Positions 10,465 through 17,782 of a DNA stretch of 64,000 nt are shown here, in pieces; the stretch's first letter is position 1; each line of letters opens with the position of its first letter. The notes beneath the pieces are model-generated. The model was not told the origin of the DNA. It ran no database searches and was given only the letters and a program-made list of their open reading frames with translations. The translations under genes were made by a program, and so were the position numbers. Origin of the DNA: Mycobacterium kyogaense (GTDB lineage Bacteria > Actinomycetota > Actinomycetes > Mycobacteriales > Mycobacteriaceae); contig NZ_QJUA01000004.1 of NCBI RefSeq assembly GCF_003254575.1, forward strand, positions 62,001-126,000. Reading direction: 5' to 3'.

Positions 10465-10886
10465 GCCGACTTCACGAAACAGAAGGTCTGGGCATTGAGC
10501 CCGTCGGTGGTCTTCTCGTCGCGGAGCTCGTCGTCGACCAGGATCCGACAGGTGATCGAACCACCGTCACCCTGCGCCACGATGTTCGGGGCGGCGGACG
10601 GCTCGGTGGTGGACAGCGTCAGCGACCACGGCAGCGCCGCGTTGTCGACCCGCTGCGGCTTGGCGTCGAGATCGAGGTAGTTGATATCGGCGTAGCTGCC
10701 GGTTCCGGTGATCTCGTATCGGACCACTTTGGGGTCGAACGGCTCGGGCAGATCGGCGAAGTTTCGCGGCGTCTCGATGATGCCGTCGGACCCGAAGAAC
10801 GTCCTGATCCGCGACACGGTCAGACCCGCGATCACGACGACGACGATGATCAGCAGGGGCAGCCATATCTTCCTGGCAACCTTCAC
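10461..10886 (-). CDS. MmpS-family membrane protein, MmpL partner
   Basis: The GTG at 10886 is preferred because GGGAGA lies 8 nt upstream and the protein then opens directly before the TM helix ([20 protein letters not shown]), as in MmpS4; an ATG at 10916 adds 10 residues but lacks a Shine-Dalgarno. About 141 residues: one TM helix, then a periplasmic beta domain with the family hallmarks [24 protein letters not shown] and the closing TFCFVKSA. It acts with the MmpL encoded next. The stop overlaps the mmpL start by 4 bp. Confidence 0.92.
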   Translation of the reverse strand: MKVARKIWLPLLIIVVVVIAGLTVSRIRTFFGSDGIIETPRNFADLPEPFDPKVVRYEITGTGSYADINYLDLDAKPQRVDNAALPWSLTLSTTEPSAAPNIVAQGDGGSITCRILVDDELRDEKTTDGLNAQTFCFVKSA

Positions 10887-10959
10887 GACACGCGTCTCCC
10901 GATCTGCCCCCGGCATGTGCCGCGCACTGTAACCCCTGGCCTCGTCTGATGTTTCGCCG

Positions 10960-10965
10960 ATAGTA
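10960..10965 (-). promoter_or_regulatory. Candidate -10 element for the mmpS operon
   Basis: On the minus strand the 156-bp gap upstream of mmpS contains TACTAT, which fits the mycobacterial -10 consensus TANNNT and lies about 75-95 bp upstream of the possible starts. No good -35 is seen. The flanking A/T-rich GTTATACC...GTTACTATC stretch stands out from its surroundings and could hold an operator. Confidence 0.3.
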
Positions 10966-11072
10966 ACTTAGCCGGTATAACTTCTCACCGGACACACAGT
11001 AGATCAAGTCAGTGTGGTGCCGCTAACTACTTCGTCGCCGGTGGGTCGTGCGTCACAGATGCGAGGCCGGGC

Positions 11073-11480
11073 CTACTCCGGGGTCTGGTCGCTGTCCTCG
11101 TGTGAGCTGTCCTCGTGTGAGGTGTCCAGCACGCTCACCGCGATGCCGTAGGGAAGGAAGCGGACCCGACGGGTGGGGTCCGTGTTGTCCTTGTTGGCCC
11201 GCAGCGCGTCGAGCTCGGTGGGGAACACCTGCTCGATGTGCGCGCCACCGGACCCGTCGACGGTGAAGATCGCCCACACCCCGTCCCCGGTCTCACCGGC
11301 CGTCTCCGGACGGCGGGGCCGGCCACCGCGCGCGAGGTCGTCGAACAGCACCGACCACCCGGCACGCTCACCCGACGTCGTCATGAACTTGCCCAGAGCA
11401 TCGCGCAACCCGTCACCGGCATCGCGGATCACCCGGTCGAAGTCCTCCGGATCGAAGCCGAAAGGTCCGTTACCGCTCAT
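11073..11480 (-). CDS. Conserved mycobacterial hypothetical protein
   Basis: About 135 residues from the ATG at 11480, chosen because GGAGGCG sits 4-5 nt upstream; the frame is open to 11687 but the extra part has no such signal. The protein begins MSGNGPFGFDPEDFDRVIRD and contains DGVWAIFTVDGSGGAHIEQV and RVRFLPYGIAVSVLD, blocks I associate with a conserved mycobacterial family of unknown function. No signal peptide or TM helix. The C-terminus ends in a short tandem repeat (SHEDS twice). Confidence 0.75.
   Translation of the reverse strand: MSGNGPFGFDPEDFDRVIRDAGDGLRDALGKFMTTSGERAGWSVLFDDLARGGRPRRPETAGETGDGVWAIFTVDGSGGAHIEQVFPTELDALRANKDNTDPTRRVRFLPYGIAVSVLDTSHEDSSHEDSDQTPE
11091..11120. 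repeat. 15-bp perfect tandem duplication inside the hypothetical gene
   Basis: The 15-mer GCTGTCCTCGTGTGA occurs twice back to back (11091-11105 and 11106-11120). On the coding (minus) strand it encodes the acidic C-terminal repeat SHEDS-SHEDS, so it keeps frame. It looks like a recent slippage event. Confidence 0.85.
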
Positions 11481-11592
11481 GATCGCCTCCTCGCCGGCCG
11501 TGATCCGCACGGCACACACAGCAGATGCCTCCAGTGTGCCTTCGTCGGCGGGGCCAGTCGACTGTCTGTGGGTCCGGGTGGTAGGCAACCGT

Positions 11593-12423
11593 ATGGCCTC
11601 TCCGCGTGCCGACGTGCTGTCGGCCGCCCACCGATCCCTCGCCGCGGCAGGCGAGCACGACCGCGCAGGGTGGTTGGACTTGTTCACCGCCGACGGCCGG
11701 GTCGAAGATCCCGTCGGATCGTCGCCGCACCGGGGGCGCGCGGCGATCGGGAACTTCTACGACACCTTCATCGGCCCGCGCGAGATCTCCTACGACCTCG
11801 ATGCCGATCTGGTCGTCGGTGCAACGGTGCTGCGCGATCTCACCCTGGCGATCCGGATGTCGTCGACGCTGACCATGCAGGTGCCCGCCTACATCCGCTA
11901 CGACCTGAAGGACACCGCGGACGGGCTCCGCATCGCTGCGCTGTCCGCCTACTGGGAACTGCCCGCGATGGTGCGCCGGTTCCTCGGTGGTGGCGTCGGC
12001 GCGGTGCCCGCCGGCCTGGCTCTGGGCCAAGCCATGGTCATCCACCAGGGGCTGCGCGGCAGCACGGGGTTCCTGCGCGGGTTCGCCGGCACCGGCAGCG
12101 GCACCGGAAAGGCATTCGGGCGGCTCCTCGGCGACGCGTGCGACGGCGACGAGATCGGGGTCCGGCGCCGCACCGCCGGTGCGGTCGTCACCGCCGGGGA
12201 CGACGAACCCCGCACCGCCTCCGACGTCGTCCGGTTGCTCTCGGGGGGCCGCTGGGACAAGCAGATCCGCTCCGGCCGCTCGGTCGCGGCCCGGGTGCAC
12301 ACCCCCGATCAGCGCGCCATCGTGATCGGGGAGTACCGCACGCGCGGCGCCGATCGCGCGGCTCTGAGTCGGCTGCGAGTCTTCAGCGACACCGATACCG
12401 ACACCGAGACCGACCGAGCGTGA
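11593..12423 (+). CDS. NTF2-like / SnoaL-type fold protein
   Basis: 276 residues from ATG 11593 (GTG 11578 is an alternative). Residues 1-125 look like a nuclear transport factor 2 / ketosteroid-isomerase fold (HDRAGWLDLFTADGRVEDPV, then HRGRAAIGNFYDTFIGP). The segment from about 130 to 180 is hydrophobic and Gly/Ala-rich. The C-terminal part is of unknown fold and ends in an Asp/Thr repeat (DTDTDTETD). Mycobacterial NTF2-fold proteins often act on steroids or have unknown roles; nothing here fixes a substrate. Divergent from the preceding hypothetical gene. Confidence 0.7.
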   Translation: MASPRADVLSAAHRSLAAAGEHDRAGWLDLFTADGRVEDPVGSSPHRGRAAIGNFYDTFIGPREISYDLDADLVVGATVLRDLTLAIRMSSTLTMQVPAYIRYDLKDTADGLRIAALSAYWELPAMVRRFLGGGVGAVPAGLALGQAMVIHQGLRGSTGFLRGFAGTGSGTGKAFGRLLGDACDGDEIGVRRRTAGAVVTAGDDEPRTASDVVRLLSGGRWDKQIRSGRSVAARVHTPDQRAIVIGEYRTRGADRAALSRLRVFSDTDTDTETDRA

Positions 12424-12476
12424 GAACGGCCGTGTTGTCGCCTGCGGCAGGGCGGACGTGAGAACGTAGCAGGACC

Positions 12477-13055
12477 ATGGACACCACCTCCCGTGCTCCC
12501 GCGACCTACATGAGTTACGAAGATTTCGGCCGCCGCTTCTTCGAGGTCGCGGTGACCGAGGAGCGCGTCGGCGAAGCGATCGGCCAGATCGCCGGCGAGG
12601 CCTTCGAGATGGGTCCGATCGCTCAGGGGCCGGGCAAGCTCGCCAAGGTGACGGCCAAGGTGCGCATCCAGACGCCGCGGGTGAACCGGCACGTGGCCGA
12701 GCAGATCACGTTCTCCATCCGCATTCCGCTTGAGATCGACATGGTGGTCGACCTGCGCATCGACAAACCCAAGTTCATGGTGTTCGGCGAGATCTCGCTG
12801 CGCGCCGTGGCGCGCGCCGCCGAACCGCTGCTGTTGATCATCGACGTCGAGAAGCCGCGCGCCAGCGACATCGCCATCCATGTGACGTCGAAATCGCTGC
12901 GCGGAGAACTCGTGCGCATCATCGGCGGTGTGGACGCCGAGATCAGGCGGTTCATCGCCGCGCACGTGGCCGGCGAGATCGAGAGCCCGGAGTCGCAGAA
13001 GGCCAAGGTCATCGACGTCGCCCACGAACTCGACACGACCTGGACGGGGATCTGA
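12477..13055 (+). CDS. Conserved hypothetical protein
   Basis: 192 residues, soluble, without signal peptide or TM helix. The middle is rich in beta-strand pattern (VTAKVRIQTPRVNRHVAEQI, then FSIRIPLEIDMVVDLRIDKP) and resembles lipid-binding or SRPBCC/DUF2993-like sheets only loosely. I do not recognise a named family with certainty. It is 53 bp downstream of the NTF2-like gene on the same strand and converges on the SGNH hydrolase gene. Confidence 0.7.
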   Translation: MDTTSRAPATYMSYEDFGRRFFEVAVTEERVGEAIGQIAGEAFEMGPIAQGPGKLAKVTAKVRIQTPRVNRHVAEQITFSIRIPLEIDMVVDLRIDKPKFMVFGEISLRAVARAAEPLLLIIDVEKPRASDIAIHVTSKSLRGELVRIIGGVDAEIRRFIAAHVAGEIESPESQKAKVIDVAHELDTTWTGI

Positions 13056-13062
13056 GCCCGGG

Positions 13063-13842
13063 TCAGCCGACCAGCTGAGCCAGTGCCGGCCGCCGGGGAC
13101 CACGCGTACCGCCCACCGGCCTGCCCTGCAGGTGGTTCCACAGCCACGGCATCAGCATGTTCTGCGTCCAGAGCACCTGCGAGTACGTGCGCGAGCGCAG
13201 CGACGGAGGCGCAGCCGTCGGGTCAGCGACGGCCCACGCGTGCGAGCTACCCGGCAGACCCAGAGCCTCGGCGGCCGCCTCGGCGAAGCGCTGATGGCCT
13301 CGCGGGGAGCCGTGTACCCGGTCGGGACTCCAGGTGTCGGGCTGGATCATCGACGGTGCCGCGTACAAGTCGACCAGCGCGAAGCCGTGCCGAGCGGCCG
13401 CCGCGCGGATCAGCTCGTTGATCGCCAGGACCCTGGCACCCAGCACACGCCCGATGGGCAGGATTCGGGCCAGGTCGGGAAACGTCGTCGTCACCACCGT
13501 CGCACCGGACGCGGCGAGCGTCCGGTGCACGACCCGCAGCTGGGCCAACGCCCGGTCGAAACCCCGCCCGGGACGGGTCATGTCGTTCATACCGATGCAG
13601 AGCGTGATCAGGTCGGCATCCATGGCCAGTGCGGCGGGCAATTGGACGTCGGCCACGTCGCGAATCTGGTTGCCACGCACCGCGACATTGGCGTACTCCA
13701 GCCCCGGGAACAGCGCGTCGAGCCGCTCGGCCAGCCGATCGGCGAAACCGCGCAGGCCCGCTGCGTCGTCGCCGTCCCACAGGCCCTCGGTCTGACTGTC
13801 ACCGAGGGCGACGTAACGGGCGTACCCGGTGTGACCGACCAC
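13063..13842 (-). CDS. SGNH/GDSL-type esterase
   Basis: 259 residues from GTG 13842; the frame is open far upstream, but that part lies over the next gene. Block I is ALGDSQTEG with the nucleophile Ser, block III is CIGMNDMTRPGRG with the oxyanion Asn, and block V is SPDRVHGSPRGHQRF with the catalytic Asp and His. All catalytic residues of an SGNH hydrolase are visible. No signal peptide, so the enzyme is probably cytoplasmic; substrate unknown. It begins 11 bp after the stop of the DUF2993-like gene and likely shares a transcript. Confidence 0.88.
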   Translation of the reverse strand: MVGHTGYARYVALGDSQTEGLWDGDDAAGLRGFADRLAERLDALFPGLEYANVAVRGNQIRDVADVQLPAALAMDADLITLCIGMNDMTRPGRGFDRALAQLRVVHRTLAASGATVVTTTFPDLARILPIGRVLGARVLAINELIRAAAARHGFALVDLYAAPSMIQPDTWSPDRVHGSPRGHQRFAEAAAEALGLPGSSHAWAVADPTAAPPSLRSRTYSQVLWTQNMLMPWLWNHLQGRPVGGTRGPRRPALAQLVG

Positions 13843-13853
13843 GACAGCAGACT

Positions 13854-14642
13854 CTAACGCGACCGGCCCAACCTGGTCAGGTTGAGCACCATGCCGACAC
13901 TGAGCCCGGTGACGGTGTCCTCCAGTCGTTTCCGATCCAACTCGGCACGCCACTGGGGCAGCGTCCCAGTCACCCGCACCACCTGAGGCGCGAATTCCAC
14001 ACCGGTCAGCGTCAGACCATGGGCGAGTTCGGGCAGCCGCACCGGGTAGGCGGGCGTGCGCGCCGGCAGCCGCCAGCGCCGCGCGCCCAGCGCCACCGTG
14101 TGAGCCTGCAGCCACAGCGTCGAACCGTCGACGCTGACGTCGACCTCGACATGTCCGAGGCGCGGCCGGCGCGCGAACCGGATGCGGGCCACCCCGTCGT
14201 CGCCGACGCCGCCCGCCAGTCGAGGCGCGGCACGGCCGAACATGTCGTCGACCATCGGCGCCGGCACCTCGAGCGTCACCTCCACCGGCGCGGCGACCAA
14301 CAGCGGCGGCGCGCCGGGCCGGACGTGAACGTTGTGGAGGATCAGGGTTGCGCTGTTGAGAACGCCTCCCTGCCAACGGATGTCGGACACCTCCACGCGC
14401 ACATCGGTGAGCTGACCGACCGACAGACCGTGCACGTCGAGCCGGGAATCGACGCGGGTGACGGTCAAGGTCAGATCGCCGTCGTCGAGCCGCACGGTGA
14501 CGCGCCGACCGAGAACGAGGCGGCGAACCGTCACGAAGAGCGTGCGATAGGCGGCCGCGGCGCCGCTGTTGACCGGCACCATGGTGGTCGCCGACCACAG
14601 CGAGCTGAGCATGCGCCGCGTGGGACGGGTCATCGACTCCAT
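13854..14642 (-). CDS. Probable DUF2993 / LmeA-like lipid-binding protein
   Basis: 262 residues (ATG 14633 is an alternative start). The sequence is almost entirely alternating beta-strand pattern (VTVRLDDGDLTLTVTRVDSR, LTDVRVEVSDIRWQGGVL), like DUF2993 lipid-binding proteins such as LmeA. There is no convincing signal peptide, only a short hydrophobic segment near residue 15-35. The assignment to this family is tentative. It is divergent from the NUDIX gene 23 bp away. Confidence 0.62.
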   Translation of the reverse strand: MESMTRPTRRMLSSLWSATTMVPVNSGAAAAYRTLFVTVRRLVLGRRVTVRLDDGDLTLTVTRVDSRLDVHGLSVGQLTDVRVEVSDIRWQGGVLNSATLILHNVHVRPGAPPLLVAAPVEVTLEVPAPMVDDMFGRAAPRLAGGVGDDGVARIRFARRPRLGHVEVDVSVDGSTLWLQAHTVALGARRWRLPARTPAYPVRLPELAHGLTLTGVEFAPQVVRVTGTLPQWRAELDRKRLEDTVTGLSVGMVLNLTRLGRSR

Positions 14643-14665
14643 CCTTACACGGGCTATCGTCGGAT

Positions 14666-15127
14666 GTGCCTTCCCGCAGTGCCGGACTCCTTCTCTACCG
14701 CCACCGCGATGACCGACTCGAGGTGCTTCTGGGCCACCCCGGCGGTCCGTTCTGGGCCCGCAAGGACGACGGTGCCTGGTCGATCCCGAAAGGCGAGTAC
14801 ACCGAGGGGGAGGAGCCGTGGGTGGCCGCGCAACGGGAGTTCACCGAGGAGATCGGCCTCCCGCCGCCGGACGGGCCGCGCATCGATCTCCCGCCGGTGC
14901 GTCAGGCCGGCGGCAAGGTCGTGACCGCGTTCGCCGTGCTGGGCGACCTCGACGTCGACGGCGCCGTCAGCAACACGTTCACGATGGAATGGCCGCCTCG
15001 GTCGGGGCGGATGGCAGAATTCCCCGAACTCGACCGGGTCGCCTGGTGGGATCTGGAGACGGCACGCGTCAAACTCCTGAAAGGCCAACGGCCCCTGCTC
15101 GATGCGCTCGTCGAGGCGCTGGGCTAG
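14666..15127 (+). CDS. NUDIX hydrolase
   Basis: 153 residues from GTG 14666. The NUDIX box is intact: GEYTEGEEPWVAAQREFTEE followed by IG, matching GX5EX7REUXEEXGU with all metal-binding glutamates. The opening AGLLLYRHRDDRLEVLLGHP and the closing RPLLDALVEALG resemble mycobacterial NUDIX proteins of the MutT-like / diadenosine-polyphosphatase group. Substrate not predictable. Its stop overlaps the convergent reductase gene by 4 bp. Confidence 0.9.
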   Translation: MPSRSAGLLLYRHRDDRLEVLLGHPGGPFWARKDDGAWSIPKGEYTEGEEPWVAAQREFTEEIGLPPPDGPRIDLPPVRQAGGKVVTAFAVLGDLDVDGAVSNTFTMEWPPRSGRMAEFPELDRVAWWDLETARVKLLKGQRPLLDALVEALG

Positions 15128-16224
15128 AGGTCGAGCGCGAGTCCTGTGCGGCCGCGCGACACGCACGTCAGCATCATGCCGGCGGCGCGCTCGGGATCGG
15201 TGAGCAGCGTGTCGCGATGGTCCACCGTACCGTCGAGCACCCGGATCCGGCACGTCCCGCAGAACCCCTGCTGACACGAGTAGGGCGCCGCCACCCCCGC
15301 CCGCAGCAGCGCCGCCAGCAGCGTTTCCTGCGCACCCACGGCGACGGTCGTGCCCGTCGACGCCACGCTCACCTCGAACGGGCTGCCGTCCTGCACGGGA
15401 GGTGCGGCGAACCGTTCGAAGTGCAACTCCACGTCGGCGCGGTCCACCAGCGCCGCACGCACCGCGGTCAGCATCGGCGCCGGGCCGCACGCATACACCG
15501 CGGTGCCCGCTGGACAGTCTCCGAGAAGTGTTGCCGCTGAGGGCAATCCATCGACATCGTCGGTGCGGATCTGCACCGTCTCGCCGAGGCCCGCCACCTC
15601 GTCGACGAAGGGCAGACTGTCGCGGCTCCGGCCGGTGTAGATCATCGACCACTCCACGCCGAGGCCGCGTACCGCCCGCAGCATCGGCAGAATCGGCGTG
15701 ATGCCGATGCCGCCGGCGATGAAACGCACACGCCGCGTGGGGGATCCGTGACCGGGCACGGTCAGAGGAAACGCGTTGCGGGGCCCGTGGGTGTGCACCA
15801 CCGCGCCCACGGGCAGTGCGTCGTGACATTCGACCGAGCCACCGCCGCCGTCGGGGATGCGTCGCACCGCGATGCGGTACTCACCGGCAGCGGTCGGGTC
15901 ACCGCACAGCGAGTACTGGCGGATCCGGCCGCTGGGCAGGTGCACATCCAGGTGCGCGCCCGGATACCAGCGAGGCAGCGCGGCGCCGTCGGTCGCGGCC
16001 AACGTCAGCTGCACGACGTCCTGATCGTGGGCCACCACCCGGCGCCCCTGCACCGTGAGCGCCAGCGTCGCCGGCTCTCGCGTCACGGGTGGGCGGATGC
16101 GGCGGACCGCCGCGGTCGCGGTGAACAGACCGGCGATCCCTGCGCCCGCCAGCGCCAGCACCGGATCGTGACGAGTGCGGCCCGACGCGCTCGGCGGGGT
16201 GTGCCGGTAGTGGGGCAGTTTCAC
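15124..16224 (-). CDS. PDR/VanB-type reductase with C-terminal 2Fe-2S ferredoxin domain
   Basis: 366 residues from GTG 16224. Domains in order: a short N-terminal segment with a hydrophobic stretch, an FMN/FAD-binding barrel (PGAHLDVHLPSGRIRQYSLCG), an NAD-binding domain (IAGGIGITPILPML, then AVYACGPAPML), and a plant-type ferredoxin domain with the cluster ligands CQQGFCGTC and a later LTC. This is the phthalate-dioxygenase-reductase layout, which feeds electrons to an oxygenase or desaturase. The start overlaps the stop of the PF10118 gene by 4 bp, so the two proteins probably work together. Confidence 0.9.
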   Translation of the reverse strand: MKLPHYRHTPPSASGRTRHDPVLALAGAGIAGLFTATAAVRRIRPPVTREPATLALTVQGRRVVAHDQDVVQLTLAATDGAALPRWYPGAHLDVHLPSGRIRQYSLCGDPTAAGEYRIAVRRIPDGGGGSVECHDALPVGAVVHTHGPRNAFPLTVPGHGSPTRRVRFIAGGIGITPILPMLRAVRGLGVEWSMIYTGRSRDSLPFVDEVAGLGETVQIRTDDVDGLPSAATLLGDCPAGTAVYACGPAPMLTAVRAALVDRADVELHFERFAAPPVQDGSPFEVSVASTGTTVAVGAQETLLAALLRAGVAAPYSCQQGFCGTCRIRVLDGTVDHRDTLLTDPERAAGMMLTCVSRGRTGLALDL

Positions 16225-17129
16225 AGGTGCGCCGCGCGCGCCGCCGGAGAGCTCGCCAGGTAGGCCACCGCCTGCGCGGTGGACCCGAACTGCTCCGGCG
16301 AATAGCCGCGCCGGAAGTACGTCAGGGTGCTCGACCCGAACAGCGAGCTGTAGCGCGGCAGCAGACCCAGCTTGGAGTCGCGCATCCGCATGCGGTTGAA
16401 GCGCCACCACGACGCTGTGACGTCCGGATCGGTCTTGACCAGGTACCACGCGGTGCGCTGGAAGAAGACGAACAGCATCGACGCTGCGACCGTCATCGCC
16501 CGAATGCGGGCCAGATAGCTGTCGTGGAAGTAGGTCGCGACATCGTGGGCGACGCTGCGGTGCTCGACTTCCTCACTGCCGTGCCAGCGGAACAGGTCGG
16601 TCAGCGTGGGGTCGGCGCCGTGGTCGTCCCAGGTGCAGTTCAACGCGAAATCGCCCATCACCGCGGTGTAGTGCTCGATCGCCGCGATCAGCCACAGCCG
16701 CTCGCAGAGGTGGTTGAGCCGGACGGCGGGGTCGGGGGAGTCGATCGGCGCGAGCACCCGGGAGAACACGTGCTCGACCTGCGCGAGGATCGGGCTCGGA
16801 TCGACGCCGCGTTCGACCATGAAGTCGTGCAGGATCGTGTCGTGCACGTCGGCGTGGGTGGCCTCCTGGCCGATGAACCCGCGGATGTCGTCGGCCAGGT
16901 GCGGATCGTTGACCATCGGCAGCGCTTCGTCGAAGGTCTCCACGAACCAGCGCTCCCCGGCAGGTAGCACCAGGTTGAGAACGCTGATCACATGAGAGGC
17001 GGCCGGGTGCCCGGGAATCCAGTGCAGCGGAACATCGCTGACATCGAAGCTGACCTTGCGCGCCTGGATCTGCACGGGTCCGGGATCGATGTCGTCGGCG
17101 GTCACGGCGGCACGGCGGGATCGCAGCAT
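16221..17129 (-). CDS. PF10118-type metal-dependent hydrolase-like protein
   Basis: 302 residues from ATG 17129. The family is annotated as metal-dependent hydrolase (COG3687) and is all-helical, with His/Glu pairs seen here in GQEATHADVHDTIL, ERLWLIAAIEHYTA and GSEEVEHRSVAHDV, a pattern like di-iron carboxylate proteins. Overlap with a ferredoxin-type reductase gene fits an oxygen-dependent di-iron enzyme that receives electrons, but that is inference. A hydrophobic segment near residues 215-235 may be membrane-associated. Confidence 0.85.
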   Translation of the reverse strand: MLRSRRAAVTADDIDPGPVQIQARKVSFDVSDVPLHWIPGHPAASHVISVLNLVLPAGERWFVETFDEALPMVNDPHLADDIRGFIGQEATHADVHDTILHDFMVERGVDPSPILAQVEHVFSRVLAPIDSPDPAVRLNHLCERLWLIAAIEHYTAVMGDFALNCTWDDHGADPTLTDLFRWHGSEEVEHRSVAHDVATYFHDSYLARIRAMTVAASMLFVFFQRTAWYLVKTDPDVTASWWRFNRMRMRDSKLGLLPRYSSLFGSSTLTYFRRGYSPEQFGSTAQAVAYLASSPAARAAHL

Positions 17130-17188
17130 GACGAGGAGTTTACGACGAAGTTCGCGATAACCGGGACCGCGGGTCCCGGGTAATCGGG

Positions 17189-17662
17189 TCAGCCGGCAGG
17201 CAGCGGCTGACCGGGAATCGCCGGCCCGCCCGGGATCTGCTGCGGTGCACCCGCGACCGGAGCGCCCGCACCGGGGGCGCCGGCGATCGGCACGACCGGC
17301 GTCGGGGTCACCGTGGTGACGCCATTGGCGCCGACGGTGGGCCCGCCCACCGGGCCCTGCGCCTTGATCTGGTCGGCAGCCGCCTGCGTGCAATCCAAGG
17401 AGAGCAGCATGCGGCCACCGCTGGTGACCTTCTGCTGGTCCACCAGACATGCCGACTGCGGCAGCACGCTGCCGCGGGAACCGCCGAAGTAGGCCTTGAT
17501 GCCTTGGCTCTTGAGGATGGCCAGCGCGCGGCCGTACTGCTCACCGGTCACGTTGTACGGACTGGGCGCACCCGCGGGCTGCGACAGCGCGGCACCGGCC
17601 CCGACCAGGGCGATTGTTCCGGCGGCCACCAGGCCACCGCTGAACACGACGAGCTTTCTCAC
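17189..17662 (-). CDS. Secreted conserved mycobacterial protein with Pro/Gly/Ala-rich tail
   Basis: 157 residues from GTG 17662, preferred over the longer frame to 17701 because GAGGAGAGAG lies 6-7 nt upstream and the signal peptide (RKLVVFSGGLVAAGTIALVG) then begins at once. The mature domain (about residues 30-105) has two cysteines (SACLVDQ and SLDCTQ) and the segment YGRALAILKSQGIKAYFGGS, seen in a small mycobacterial exported family. The C-terminus is a low-complexity PGAGAPVAGAPQ-type tail. Function unknown. Confidence 0.8.
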   Translation of the reverse strand: MRKLVVFSGGLVAAGTIALVGAGAALSQPAGAPSPYNVTGEQYGRALAILKSQGIKAYFGGSRGSVLPQSACLVDQQKVTSGGRMLLSLDCTQAAADQIKAQGPVGGPTVGANGVTTVTPTPVVPIAGAPGAGAPVAGAPQQIPGGPAIPGQPLPAG

Positions 17663-17782
17663 GACAACTCTCTCCTCGGGTCGGCGACGCGGTGCGAACA
17701 TATCGCAGCGGTGACGAATGTGAAACCGCTGCAGACGCCGCAGGCGTTACAGCCGGCCACCTCCGGCCGTGTCATGACAACG

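Noticed and set aside
7495..10680. 1061-codon open frame on the plus strand
   Set aside because: It is antisense to mmpS/mmpL, is rich in His/Arg/Asp low-complexity sequence and has no recognisable domain. Such shadows are usual at this GC content.
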